Position numbers and translations under genes: made by a program. Below are positions 46,727 through 59,800 of a DNA stretch of 64,000 bases, one piece after another. This DNA is from Mycteria americana (taxonomy: Eukaryota > Chordata > Aves > Ciconiiformes > Ciconiidae): contig NC_134396.1 in the NCBI RefSeq assembly GCF_035582795.1, forward strand, positions 30,237,683-30,301,682, in the 5' to 3' direction. Numbering within the stretch: the first letter of the stretch is position 1; the number at the start of each line of letters is the position of its first letter. The notes under the pieces were generated by a model. It had not been told where the DNA came from. It worked only from the letters and a program-made list of their open reading frames with translations, and ran no database searches.

Positions 46727-49408
46727 GTTATTCACACTTAGACAACTCAATTACATAAAGTGATTTATAGGAAGAGCTCTGTATTGATATCATAAGGTGA
46801 GAAAGTGTACACGCCACAGTGAAACATTCAGTGAAGGAGGACCTTTGATAGAAGGGATTATTTCCGAGAGCCTATGTACAAATAAAAGTAACTTTCATAC
46901 TATATACAAACTTATATTCACAGAGAATATACTGATTCAGAGATACAAGAGTTTCAGCTAGTGAATAATGATCCATACATATAAACACATGAGAAAAACT
47001 GGAATTTTCAGGGGGTTGCCTGGACTGACTTCCATGGCAATGTATTTTTTTTAAAGTTTGAAATGAGTAAGATGGGGGACTTCTTCAAATTTTCCTTACG
47101 ATAAGTTGAAAATGAGAGATGAAAGAGTATGAAAACTACAAAGTGAAACAAACAAGCTAAAAAAACTTTATTACAAAAATAGCATCTGATTGTCAGTTAT
47201 AACACGCTACTATTATTTTCACATGACAATACAGTGGCCTGATCTTGCCATCTTAAGTGACAGAAATAATTTCTACTCATGTGAGTCAACTCCCCAGAGC
47301 CAGGATTGCAAAATTAAAGCTGTGTAACAGAGATCTTGATAATGGAAATGAACACAAAACCAAGTGAAATCCCTTTGGCATTACTTAATTCTGATGGGGG
47401 ATTAAAAGAAATGGTTGATTTCTATTGGATAGCCTGACCCTGAAAACTTTAACTCTTTTGTAAAACAGGTGTGACAGAAGTAACTCATCTCTTACAAACT
47501 TACTAAAATATGAGGAGCTTCCTTTACTGTGATCCAAGTGGGAGAAAGCATTAGAGTAACAGGATGATTTAATTGCTTCATTGGGCCTGACTCTGCAAGC
47601 ATTGTATTCCTTCTTCGAGGGTGAACAAGGATGGCAGGATTGAGCCCCTGCTGCAAAGGCAGTGTGCAGCATTTTGTACAGTCCCACAGGGAAGCTCAAG
47701 AGTATGAGCAAACTGCCCCTGGCCTACTCACAGCTTCACTAAGGCAAAACCAGATCCTGCTTTACTGTACATTTATTTGACAGTATTTTACATTATACCT
47801 TAAACAGAGACATGAAATGGATTCTTTACTTCAAAATTAACGATCCCCTTATTTAGAAACCCCATACTAGTCTTCTGGGTTTTTTTATGGCTTCTTTTTG
47901 CATTAAGACAACTATGTGACATAAAATAAAAGTAAAAAAAAAAATAGTAAAGTGCAAGATCTTTAAAAATGCATACAAATTTCATTGTTTGGATTGGTTT
48001 TGTGTTTGATGAGTGCTGAATTTACCATAAATCTACATGAATGTACAGTTCATTTACCAATCTCGAATTACATTATTCCTTACTCAATCTTGTCCTGGGC
48101 CACTTATGGCTCATATAGGAACGATGTGGCCAGTTGTGTGTCTGGTCTACCCATGCTCCAAGTGGTTACATGGCTTCTAGGCTGGGGCTGACCTGCATCT
48201 GGCTGGCTGGGAGCACGGGTTCAGCGCCACGCTAATGTGATTACATGGCTTCTGGAGAAGACAGGGCTTACGTCCAGCCAGGCAGGAGCATGGGCAGGGG
48301 AACGTGCAAACTAGCTGCACCCATCCAGGCAGACAAGTCCTGAGATGCCATACACTGACAAATAGCAACACACAGCAGATCTACGGGATGACTTGTCTGG
48401 ACTACGGCTCTGTGATCCATATACGACTTCTGTATCGGATGGGTACACTGAATTGCATAACTCCAGTCTGGAAGTTACTCTCCCCAGTCCCAATGGAAAT
48501 GACGGATATCTCAATACTAATGTTCCTGTAACTGATGGCAACAGATCCAAGAAGGATCATTTTAACATCAACCAGGAGTGAAACCCGCTTCTGTTGGAGG
48601 GCTGGAGCAGGACTCTTCTCCACACTGAGGAGTGCGAACCATTTGCTAATCTCAAAATCACTTTCTGCAGATATGTTTCCAGCTGCAAGTTCTTGTATCA
48701 GACTTTCCAGGAATAGCAGGAAAACAAGAATCACCTGCTCAAAGGAACTAACCATGCCTCTTTCTCAGTTAGCTGTGTCATTGTTATTTACAAGAGGTAA
48801 AATGGTTTCCAAGAATAGAAGCAAATGCAATTTTTCTCTTTGTACATAGCTCCCAGGACAATTATGTTTGTTACGCAAGTGCATTTATGAAATACGGGAT
48901 CCTAAGATAAAAATCTGCATCTTGCCCAAGTTAATGGCAGAAATCTTCTGGATTTCAGTGGGCCAGTTGTTGGACAAGGGATTATTTCTTTGTTATAAAT
49001 TAAAAAAATCCACCTGATACAGACTCATATTTGATTCAGAACATAAGTTATATGGACCACAAGATGCTATTTTAAGGAACTACTGCTGAAAGAATAATAA
49101 TTAAAAAACATTGTATATCCCCTTTTTCGCAAAATATGTAATGAAGTAAAAGACAACCAGAGAAATAATCCCTTAAAAAACACCCAAACATTAAGAATAT
49201 TTCTAAGCATCTATTTTTTACAGTACTTGGATTAACCACATGTTTAACCTACCGCTTGGTGGACCTTCATATCCACACACAACAGTACCATGAGTGACAG
49301 TGAACATAAACTACTTCAGAGTAGCATATGCGGAAATTACATGGTAGGTTCATTGCCATTACAAACATCAAATGACATCTAGGTAAGCTTCTTTGTCACC
49401 CACTGTGC

Positions 49409-49456
49409 TTTATGCTTCATGAAGATTATGCAGAGAGCCACATCAATTGAATAAAT
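49409..49456 (+). repeat. 48-bp dispersed repeat, copy 1
   Basis: Begins TTTATGCTTCATGAAGATTA and ends CATCAATTGAATAAAT. It is identical to copy 2 (50031-50078) at 40 of 48 positions without gaps. Flanks do not align. Confidence 0.75.
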
Positions 49457-50030
49457 AAGCAGAGGCATACAGACACAGAGAGCCTGTCTGCACTACGAAA
49501 GCACTAGCTTTCAGTAAAATAGTTAATTTAAAATACAGAGAGCGCTGCTGAAAGATTTTTCCATGTCTACCTGTAGTTCTTGAGGACATCATTCTCATAT
49601 CACACTTTTTATCACACGTGTATAGCATTTACCTTACAGATTTGATCATGGTGGCTTCTACAGGGGGACGCTGGCTTTTTTTTTTTTTTTTTTTTAAGTG
49701 GAAAACAGCAAATACTTGTAGGACTCCAATGGTATTTTGTACTGATGGGGCCCACTCTCTCTTTTAATTCCAATGAAGTTAGTGGAGAAAATCTTTAAAA
49801 CAGGTTACAGTCTGACCCATGATCCTACTCAAATGCTACTGGAAATCCCTTCCAAAAATCATGTCCAACATTGGTTGTGTTTAGGTGTGATGGTGCCACA
49901 GAGGGTTGGCTATTTAACCTGAAGTTGCATTCTTATCTTACTCACTGTGTTGCCAACCTGGTGTTGCCCTGAAAACACTAAGCTAGAACAGGATCTTGAT
50001 CATAACACCGATTTCTGTATTAATTATTCA

Positions 50031-50078
50031 TTTATGCTTCGTAAGGATTATGTGGACAGCAGCATCAATTGAATAAAT
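50031..50078 (+). repeat. 48-bp dispersed repeat, copy 2
   Basis: Begins TTTATGCTTCGTAAGGATTA and ends CATCAATTGAATAAAT; partner of 49409-49456. The family is not recognised. Confidence 0.75.
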
Positions 50079-51105
50079 TGATGTCTACAACGCTGACTAA
50101 GGCGCTGCAGAATTTGGGCAGTTTGCAGGACCAAATCCCTAGTGAAGTCATTCATAACTTTGACTGAAGAAAATAGAAATTTAATTTTGACTCCTAGGTC
50201 TACCATGTTGAGAAACATTCAGAGATCCCACACTGAAACAGTTATGAACAATGAGAAACACTTTATACTGGGAAATTTTCTATCATTGTAAAATAGGAGT
50301 GTCCTAACAAGTGGCGTGCATTTTTGGCAGTGTTGAGCCTGGACAGCTTATGGACATCCAGTCACAGGGTTGCAGCAGCGCTCGGCTGTTCTCTCAGCGC
50401 TCCAGTTTAAGATTTTCAAACTCCTCCTGCATGGGATAAGGGCTACACTTCTCCCTCCATCCCATTCCTCTCTTTACCAGCACAGCCGTTGCCTTATAAT
50501 CAAAGAGCACATCAGCGTGCAAGTATCCTGAAACAGTTTACCCCAGCAGTTATGTAGAAAGCTGCCTTGGTAAGTATAACCAGCTTTCACAGCCAGCCTC
50601 CACAGAAAGCAGCACAACTGAAATCTCTGCTGTTACCTCTGGAGCTGAGCTGCCACTGACCACACAGTTATTCAGCCATTTGAATAATGATCTGCCCAGC
50701 AGATGCAAGGCAGTGGGAGCCATGAGGTATCTCATTCCTGAAGGGAAAAAATTACTTTTAATACCTTCCAAGATAAATATGTTGATAGGGGCAAGCAGAC
50801 ACAGGAAAGAAATTAGTCGGATATATTTTAAGACAGTATACAAATGCCATTACAGGATACCAGCCCTTAGCCCTACACATAAAATTCTTCCTTCAAGCTG
50901 TTGATGCCAGCTTTGGACTGAAATATTCCCAGTGTGTAGGGCTTTTGATCGATTACTCTTTTCTCCCTACCTGCCCTCAGTGGGCCAGTAGTCTCTGCTG
51001 CTGCTGCCCTCACTTTGCAGAGTGCACCAGAGTGCTCTCACAGCTCTCAAGGTCAGGCAGGGCTTTTTCCTTTACAGTGTAGGAGTTACACCATGCTGGC
51101 CATTT

Positions 51106-51138
51106 AAAAAAAAAAAAAAAAAAAGGGGGGGGGGGGGG
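51106..51138 (+). repeat. Homopurine A19-G14 tract
   Basis: Nineteen A residues (51106-51124) run directly into fourteen G residues (51125-51138). The SLC24A2 sense strand is therefore C14-T19. Length is probably variable and prone to sequencing error. Confidence 0.85.
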
Positions 51139-53642
51139 AAGGAGTAATGTACTGAACAGAGATCAGACTCTTGCCCTTCCTGGGCTTCTTGATTTGCAAC
51201 GTCAGACCAGTGAATCTGGGCATCTTTGTATATTATAAGCACTCATATACACAGACCTATCATAGTCCTGCACACACTCTTTTAGATCGTTCTGTCTTAC
51301 TCTGCTCACTTGAGAAAGGATCGCCTGTTTTGAGCACTGTCATCAGAAATAAAAGCATTTGGTGACCCCTCTGGGACAAATTATACTGTGGAGTCAGCTC
51401 TGTATTTTGGGACACCTGTTTCATTTGAGCTCAGAATTTGGGTTATAGATTTGCTTTTGCAAGACTGCTGTTCTTGTCAGTAGAGGGCACTGTAGGTATG
51501 TATATACCTATCTTTCCTTCCATGGTGTACACCCGTAGAAACAAAAGTTAAGAGGTGGGCAGCACTATCGTTAAGACAGGTGAGGATTCTGGAGCAGTGA
51601 AGGATCTTAAATACACAGACAAATTTTTGCTCACAATGCAAGAAGCTCACACTAAAAAGCACTAAGAAGCAAGAGATGTTGCAAATGTATGGTTAAGATC
51701 AAATACTGATTCTGAATGTAGCTAGGACTTAATACCTTAGGACAAGACGTGAGTAGCAGACAATGTAACTCCTAGTTTTCCTGCTTTTGTTCACTAGCAT
51801 CTCACTTTTTTCTTCATGATTTCACATAACATCAACATTTTAGTAATTTTTAATATGCATTTTTTACTGTTTTCTCTACCATTGTTTTCTGTCAAGTTCT
51901 TACTCTCCGGCCCGATACTGTTATATACAAACACACATAACAGCAAAACAGTAAAGGACAAAGGGGATGAGTGAGAAGCAAACAGCATGGAACACAGGAA
52001 AACAGACAAGACAAAATGTGCTGAGCCTTCTGTTACACAGCTGTGAGCATGGCGTTGCCATTGTGAGCACAATATGAATACAAAACAATGCTGAAACAGG
52101 TCACAGAAATGTGCTGAAATTTCATGAACTCTAACTGCACAAAAGACTTGAACAAGCAAACAACGAAATAATTTCTTAACACACATTCCAGTCCTCCCTT
52201 GTTTTTTTAATCATCCAAACTACAGAAAGATGAACACTTTGTTGCTTTCTCCCTTCTTATTTTTTTGTTCTAGGTTTGGACCTTCTCCTTCTCTCAGGAT
52301 TTCAGTAAAAGAATATTGCATTTTCACTCCTTCCTGGGCTTCTTTAGACATTCACACTTCCAGCAATACTGAAAAATTTTCATGTAGGTTTCCTGCAGCT
52401 CCGCTATATTTAAATTGTTAGTTTCTCCTACCTAGTTTCAAGATTTATAAGAGCAAATATGAACTGCCCCAGCTTTGTGCATCAGCTGGGGATCTCTTCC
52501 AGCAATGGCTATATGTAGCTGTGAAGGTCCTTACACTCCAAGTAATAGTGAAAGATAGCCTGTAAAACATATATCCACTTCAGCAATTAGGCTGCCACTT
52601 TACAACTACTTCTATTTTCTGTATGAAATGCTATGCATAAGCAAATTAGCCTTTTTCTTCTGGCATGAAGAGGCAAACTAATAATGACAACAGCATCTAA
52701 AAGCCATTAGTACTGTTGTTGGTATTGCTGCGCTAGAAAAAATGGTGTGTTCACATAGTAGTTGTATGATCTCTCTGCATGCTGTGTTGCTATTAGAGAA
52801 GAAAGAGTATCCCCATTCTGGTCTTTGCATGTGAATGCAATGAAAATCTGCACCGGTTACAAAATGGCCAGGCAGCACGGCCCCTTCAGTGCCAGAGCCA
52901 GAGTTCCTGGAATCTGAAGAGTTTTGCAAGATGTAACAAACCACCATTAACATCCTGCTGATTGCCTTTACAGACCTGTGATGCAGAGGATCAAAACACT
53001 GAAGAACTCCCTGGCTTTGCTGAAATCACATCATATAAATCCACTTACATGAAGAGATGTGCAAGCTCTTCCCTGTCTGTGACTCATGCGCTCGGTGTAT
53101 GCTTTCCACTCAGGAGTTTCAGCAGATTATCAGGAAAATTCCATACCAGGGTATGTGGGGGGTGGTGCCTCCACAAAGCTAATATTAGCATTCCCCTTAG
53201 AAGATGAGACCTTCGAGAGCTGAGCACGCTGTGTGTCTGTGTCTGTCTGCATATACTACTACAGAGAACAAGAAGTCTGCGGATATGTACCATAGGCATA
53301 GGAGAAGTAGTAGCTTTCACAATTTCCCCGCGTGCACAGCATCTCCAGTACTGAGTGGCAAGGATGTTCTGCAGCAGACAAAGAAAAGCTCAGTGCTGCT
53401 GGACTCAGCCCTTCGCATGTGACTGCACTGCCCAGCAGCGGTCATTCTTCAGCTCTGAGATCCACTCTTTGTATCCTTTTCTTTCTTTCTCTCTTTTAAA
53501 ATTGAGGGAGAGGAAATTTACAAATCCATGGGTTATTCTCATAGAAGCTTTCCATTGTAGTTTTTCGCTGTTTCATTTATATATATATATATTTTTGAAT
53601 AAATATATGTGGGGTTTTTTTCTCAAGAAACAGCACTTTCCA

Positions 53643-53892
53643 CTAGATGGAGACAGGACACTGGATCACTTTGTCCTCCAGGAGGACACTTACAATCAGG
53701 AACACAAAATAAAGCCCAAACATGAGAAAGCCCAGGATTTTATTCATCCTCCACTTGCAGAAAGCGATGGAGAGGATGACGAAGAGCAGCATGATGAAGA
53801 GGAGGACAATCGCACAGAACAGACCATTGCTGCTGACTGTCACTGGGGCAAAGCTGTTAATCACAGCATACAGGAGCCACGGAAGAGGAAGG
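53643..53892 (-). CDS. SLC24A2: SLC24A2 last coding exon
   Basis: Starts after the acceptor TTTAACAG and encodes [59 protein letters not shown] and [13 protein letters not shown]. The stop is TAG at 53645-53643. The first base completes a glycine codon split across the junction. Confidence 0.95.
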
Positions 53893-56800
53893 CTGTTAAA
53901 GAAACAGAAAAACAAATTGGAAACATTGCAGAGGTGCAGAAAGGGGCACTAGAAAGTTTCTGGAGGCACTTCAAAATACAACCAGAGGCTTACTGCATAA
54001 AGTTAGGCAGTAACTTTATGCAGTAACTTTAGAATGACAAATGTCATTCTAATATGTACATAAATCTGATTTGTCAGCTTGCTCATGGTTCTTGGGAAGA
54101 ACACCTGGGATTTAGGCTCCCCACTCTTCCACCAGTTACATTGGTGAATTATATGTCCCTTGGCTGACAAATCACCTTTGCATCCTGTCTGTGAGCAAGA
54201 AGACCCCTTCCATTTGTTTCTGGATTTCAGACCATCTGCGGAAGAATCTACTTGCACTCTCTTTCCAAGAGCCTGCATGACAGGAGGGTGGGTTGCATAA
54301 AGACATGTCCTTGCCATGAAGAACCAGAGCTCTGTAAGGCACTGCCCCCAAAATTTGGCCCTTAAAAGCCTTGATCCACATTTACTGTATAAACCCGTGT
54401 TAAAATGTGAACTTCAACTGAACTCCAGCTTAATTTCTATTTCTGTATTTGCTGTCATTGCATTTCTCATCTCTGATGCCGCAGAATGAGGCAATATCCC
54501 TCTGGAAGATGTGAAGCTGAAATAAATATTTAAGCCACTGATTGGAGCTTAGTAGGCTTAGAAAGCATGAAGAGAGCTGTCAGAAGCTCACAACATTCCA
54601 ACTTTGAATAAGCAGCTCAAGGGAGAATAATTTATTACAGCCTCAGTACTAACTACACCAGCCTACAGCTCAACTGTGCCATTTCTATTGTAAATACACC
54701 AGGTCTAGCAGACTGGCACAGGACAACAACATTTCCTTTGGCAGGAAGGCTAAGAATTTTAAGAAAAGTAAGAAAGTATTGCAAAAGAGAAAAGTTTTGT
54801 AATGCGCTCTACGTGCTCTAAGTTGAAGCACATGGTAGTAAATAATGTTTTCATATATTTTGCAGGTCTGCTGCTTATAGATGTTATTTCAAACACTTCA
54901 TGCTTCTGGATTAATACAAAAAAGTGGCCCAGTTTTTGTGCTATGTCCAAAGGTACTGCCATTAGCTAACAGATGGAGTAAAAAAGCCATTTACTGTCCA
55001 CTCTAACTTCAGGATCCCTTTTTGTACCTGTGCAGTTGCTGGTATATTTTCAGCAGTGAAAACCATTACCTGTTCTACAACTAGGCTGTTCAGGACTATG
55101 ACTATGACTAGACCTGTTCTTCTGCATGTGTGATAGCAAGAAACGACCAAAGATGGAGAAACTGAAGAGTATCAACATGATTCGCAGTGCCTCTATCCTG
55201 TGTTGAAGATGGGAATGTGGGAGTAAAGACAGAGTTTGTCTGTATATTTCCTGCACATATTTGAAACACTGAGGCATAGGTTACAACATTTCTGGACCTG
55301 ATCTAGCTTGGTCTCAAAAGGTCAAAAGGGAATTTTAATTCCAACCGCATGCCACACATCATTATCCTAGAGCTGCCATGAAGCAGTAAATAGCACATTT
55401 CTGCACTATCTTATGTTGCTTCCCATTGTCAGAGCGATAAAAAGGGTCCTTTGTGTTAACAGAGAATTGGTTTGTAATTTGGGATTTGCCAGGTATATAA
55501 AAAAATCACATGTCAACAACAGCCTAAACGAGCTACACAAGACAATGACATTTTGTTTTTATTACAGCAAACATGTTGAATACTGCAGAGGCAATGAATT
55601 ATTCCTGATAATCATTTATAAAGAAAGCTCTAGTATAAGCACAATGAGTGGTAGCATAAGCAAAAAGAGCAACCTGACAAAATCATAAAAAGCTTCAGAA
55701 ATTCCTGCTTGGAACAATGCTCGTGCATACTTTTTTAAGTGCAATTCACTTGCCTAGGCAGCTCTGCAAAGTATCAAAGACAGAATTAGGCAACAAATTT
55801 TAACAATTCTGTCATGCAAATATCTATAGACTTCTGAGCACTTGAAATAGTAACATGCGTTGCATATTTGTATAAGTCTCCTTTTTGTGCATCAATGGCA
55901 GAAAATTGTTATAGGCAACACCTTGGCAAAACCACAGCAACATGCTAAGAACAAAAGACTTCTTAAAATAGACACAATTTTGCTGCTGTAGGACTTACCC
56001 CACTGTGATGTCAAATATGTTGCTTCCAACAGAACTGGATACAGCCATGTCCCCCAGACCTTTGCGTGCTACAATAACACTGGTAATAAGGTCAGGAATG
56101 GATGTGCCAGCAGCTAGAATAGTCAATCCCATGATTTCTTCGCTAATACCAATGGTTTCTCCAACCTAAAAGGGTTTAAGCAAAAACAGCAAAAAAACAT
56201 CCTGCGGTGAAGAAATGCCTTCTGCTGTAAGCCTGTTTAACCAGGAATATTATCCTGGAGCTTGCCAACCAGCTTGGAGAATACAGGCAAGATTGGAGAA
56301 TTACTCATTTTCACAGATTTCAACATGTTTCAGGAGAAAGATAAGATTGTCAAATAGAGCCAGTAGGTATTGACAAGCGGTTGCTGATGGCTCTGATGTT
56401 ACCAGAATGATCAAGTCCTGTGGTCAGTACAACCACAGCTCTCTGAAATACTTTCCATTTACTGAGTGGTGATTTATTTCATCCATGGTGGCAGCTCCTA
56501 AAATAAAGCACTACTCAGCATGAGATAGATGATGAACTCTGATTCTCAATGATCTCTCACAGTGCAAAACACAATGCAGGGCTTGTACTCCGTACCAGTA
56601 TCACCTCCTTACCTGATGTGCCCACCAGACCATTAAGTAAGAAAAAAATGCAATCCAGCTGATAGAGCCAAAAAATGTGACAGGAAAAAATTTTCTTGAC
56701 CTCTGAAACAGAAACAAACAGAAACAGTGAACACCTATGTTGAAGGCTGAAGTGCTGTACTCTTAATTGCTTCTCAAAATGAGAGTGGCCTCTCATTTTT

Positions 56801-59800
56801 TCTGATCACTTGTTCTGACCAACTATTCTGATCATCATCAGATGATCAAAATAAATGTCAAGAATAGTAAGAAACTGACTCCCTATACTGGTATATACTT
56901 ACCTATGCCTCATTTTTCCAAGCGCTTCAGTTGTAAAATAACACCTCCTAACAACTTGTATGATGAATGGCAAGTTTCGGGTTGTCATTTGTATCATACT
57001 CTGTTATGCCGCAGTTTGCATATGTGTTTAGCTGAATGGTGGTTTGACATCTAAGTTTATTAATAACTTCATGCTTATTCAGAAAGAATGTTTTTCAATT
57101 GCTAAAACAGGTACCCATACCTTTCATTCGTACATTAATAACTTTGTGCAACACCTTTCACAGTCAGTATAACAATGGCTGCCATATGACAGAGCTAAAA
57201 AAATACACATCTAAAATTTATTAGGGCATTTACTTTTTTTGGGAAAACAACCTACTTTCTCAATTAGAACAGAAGATACAGTAAGCACATATTTGCCATG
57301 CTTTGTTTTGTAGAGAATTTTGTTATAAACATATATAAAACGCACTCTGAGGACCTTCAATGAGTTAAAAATTCTGTATAACACCACAGTAACTTCATTT
57401 TCATGTTCAGTGTCTCCCTTACTAATGTCAAATTTTGAATAGATAGTGTTCTTGCAGCCAGTGAATGGGTTATATTCAGATTAATGATTTATTTTGGTTT
57501 CTGTTCTTTCCAGTCTTTTGCATCATCCATAGTTCCTATTGGCTAGCTAGATCTATGTAACAAAAAAAGATCAAGTTAACTACTAAAGGAAGGAAACACA
57601 AGTGCAGTGCAGTACCAGGCAATCGCTGTCTAAATCAAATTAGTGCTTAAAATGAAATTTGTACTGTGAACGAATGCTACCAGTCTTAAACGAAACCACA
57701 ATCTTTATGGGCATTAACCTCCTGAACACAGATCCTCACCCCAGCTGACTTCTGACATGCCACTAGCAGAGTCCTATACATTTTCATGAATAACCAGTAG
57801 GACTCCTTGTGGAAGGAAGTTACACCACTTTGAATATTTGTTCCAACTGCTGCGCGATCCTGCGCTACCTTTTCCTGTTAAGTCCTCACTAAATCCACTT
57901 CCATTTTTTGGTCTGCAGGGGCCTCCAGAATTTTTGGGCAGCACAGGTGCCTGTACCCCTCTCCAGTGCAGGACATGCCTCTGCTGCACCAGGAGACTCA
58001 TTAGCCTGTGGGTCATTCCTAGGTATTGTGGCAGCGAACAAGACTGCAGGGCTTTCCCCTGAACATGACTTTTGGAGAGAAAATACTATTTGGATTTTGC
58101 CAATTCAGCTTGCTCAAGCCATGATAAAGCCCTCTTTTTTAGGGAGTTTACAGAGCTGCACAGCCAGCTTTTCTTGCATAACAGACGCAAGAAGCATTTA
58201 TATGGGACGGCCTCACATTTAGGAATTGACCAGCACAGGTGGCTGTGGACTAAGAGGTGCTGAGTGAATTGGGCTGGCCATTAGAGCTGGTCATGCGGGA
58301 ATGACACTGCCTTTTGTCAGCTGAACCAGAGAAGAGAGAGGCTGGTCCACAGCTCATTGAAATTGTGTAGACTCTTTCTGCTGATGTAAATGGAATGAGA
58401 TCAGGTCATTACTGATGGGAAAAAGCTAAAGTCAGCAATGGCAATTGTGCACTGTCATCTACAGGATGGTGCAATTAAAAGGTCCATATCTGCTCTAGCA
58501 GCAGGTGCAGCTGTAGGCTGTGCTACGGAACACTTACTCACTCCCTGTGGGTGCTTTGCATAATGCTAAATGCCCTCCTGAAAACTGAGTCGTAAACATT
58601 GACTAACACGACCTATACAACGCCACAATTGAATATACAGAGGAGCACACATTAAAGATGGTACCGATTTAACAACGCTCCCAAACCCCCTCATATATAA
58701 ATAAATAACTGATCTTCTGTTGGAGTAAGAAAATCATTCCAGTAGGTGTTTTAAATGAATTATCTTTAAATATAGGCATAAATAGCCACAATGGCACCTC
58801 GAAACATCCTTTTCATACAAATTCCACTACTGTCACGAGCACTGTTTCTAGAACTGCTGAGGGTACTTTGGTTGATCTGCTTCTTAACTCTTTACAGAGC
58901 AAACAGAGTTACTTTTTCAAAACAGAGTTCTAAATTTTTATCAAATCAGAAAATCTGATAATGAGCTTCCAATGTTTAAACCTACTCAGATGGACTTTTA
59001 CTTCTAAAATCAAAACTTTACATGCATTGGGGGACGGAAGACCTTAGTCTGAAAAGGAACACAACTTGAAAGGAACACAAAGATGGCTGTTAAAATTGTG
59101 ATCTGACACCAGTGGGAGCAGAATTGAGCCCAGAAGGGATAAATGAATCTAAACAGCAATTTCCTTCTTTTAAACTAAATAGCTAGCACTTCCTTTTCAC
59201 CATTCTTAGTAGCCAACTCTTTCAGCTTTCAAAATTTTTCGTCTTCCTTGTAAAAACTGGGATCTTCTGGCAACACATACGGTGAATGAGATGATGAAGC
59301 GATAAGCTTGTTGCAGCTGGTCACAAAATCTACGCAGAGCACCTCATAGCATGAATAATCACTATACCACACTCAAGATATAAGCACACATTGGCTTACG
59401 TGAAACTAATGCAGCAAGAGCTGTACTGGCCAGCAATAGCTCTCTTGTCAGTGTGATTATATATACCGAACGGTTCTTGCAAAATAACAAGACGTTGCCT
59501 GATTCAGACACCCACAGAATTTGGAGGGCTAAGAATTACGAGTCAGTAACTTCGCAGCATGTGTATTCCTAGCCTGTCTTAGCCAATCTTCTCTCAGTAA
59601 AATTAACTGATAAGCAGCAGTTAATAGGCTTAACAGTTTAATCACCTATTTTAAAAGGGGGAACTTTTAAACTCAAAAAGGGCAAAATTAAAAGCTTGTA
59701 CATACTACAGGTGATGAAATCAAGAATGGACTCCATGGATGCTGCTATATAATTTGCTACTATATAGATGAAATTTTTAAAAAGCAGTAATGAGAGTGCT

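Larger units (their letters stand above)
46695..53642 (-). other. Probable SLC24A2 3' UTR
   Basis: This stretch downstream of the SLC24A2 stop codon is AT-rich, has no recognisable coding exon on either strand, and has few minus-strand AATAAA signals before 47.8 kb. A long 3' UTR is consistent with what is known of mammalian SLC24A2 mRNAs. It contains a T20 run (49676-49695), an A19-G14 tract (51106-51138), a diverged 48-bp repeat pair (49409-49456, 50031-50078), a short TA run near 53579-53593, and stretches resembling very old amniote repeats (about 48.93-48.97 and 49.74-49.86 kb). The extent is inferred. Confidence 0.4.

Noticed and set aside
49676-49695. T20 run considered as the poly(A) tail of an antisense retroposed element
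   Set aside because: No recognisable SINE, LINE or retrogene body or target duplication is adjacent; kept as a simple homopolymer.
53355-54026. 223-codon plus-strand open frame with an acidic [13 protein letters not shown] segment
   Set aside because: It is antisense to the last SLC24A2 exon. The acidic run is the complement of hydrophobic transmembrane codons.
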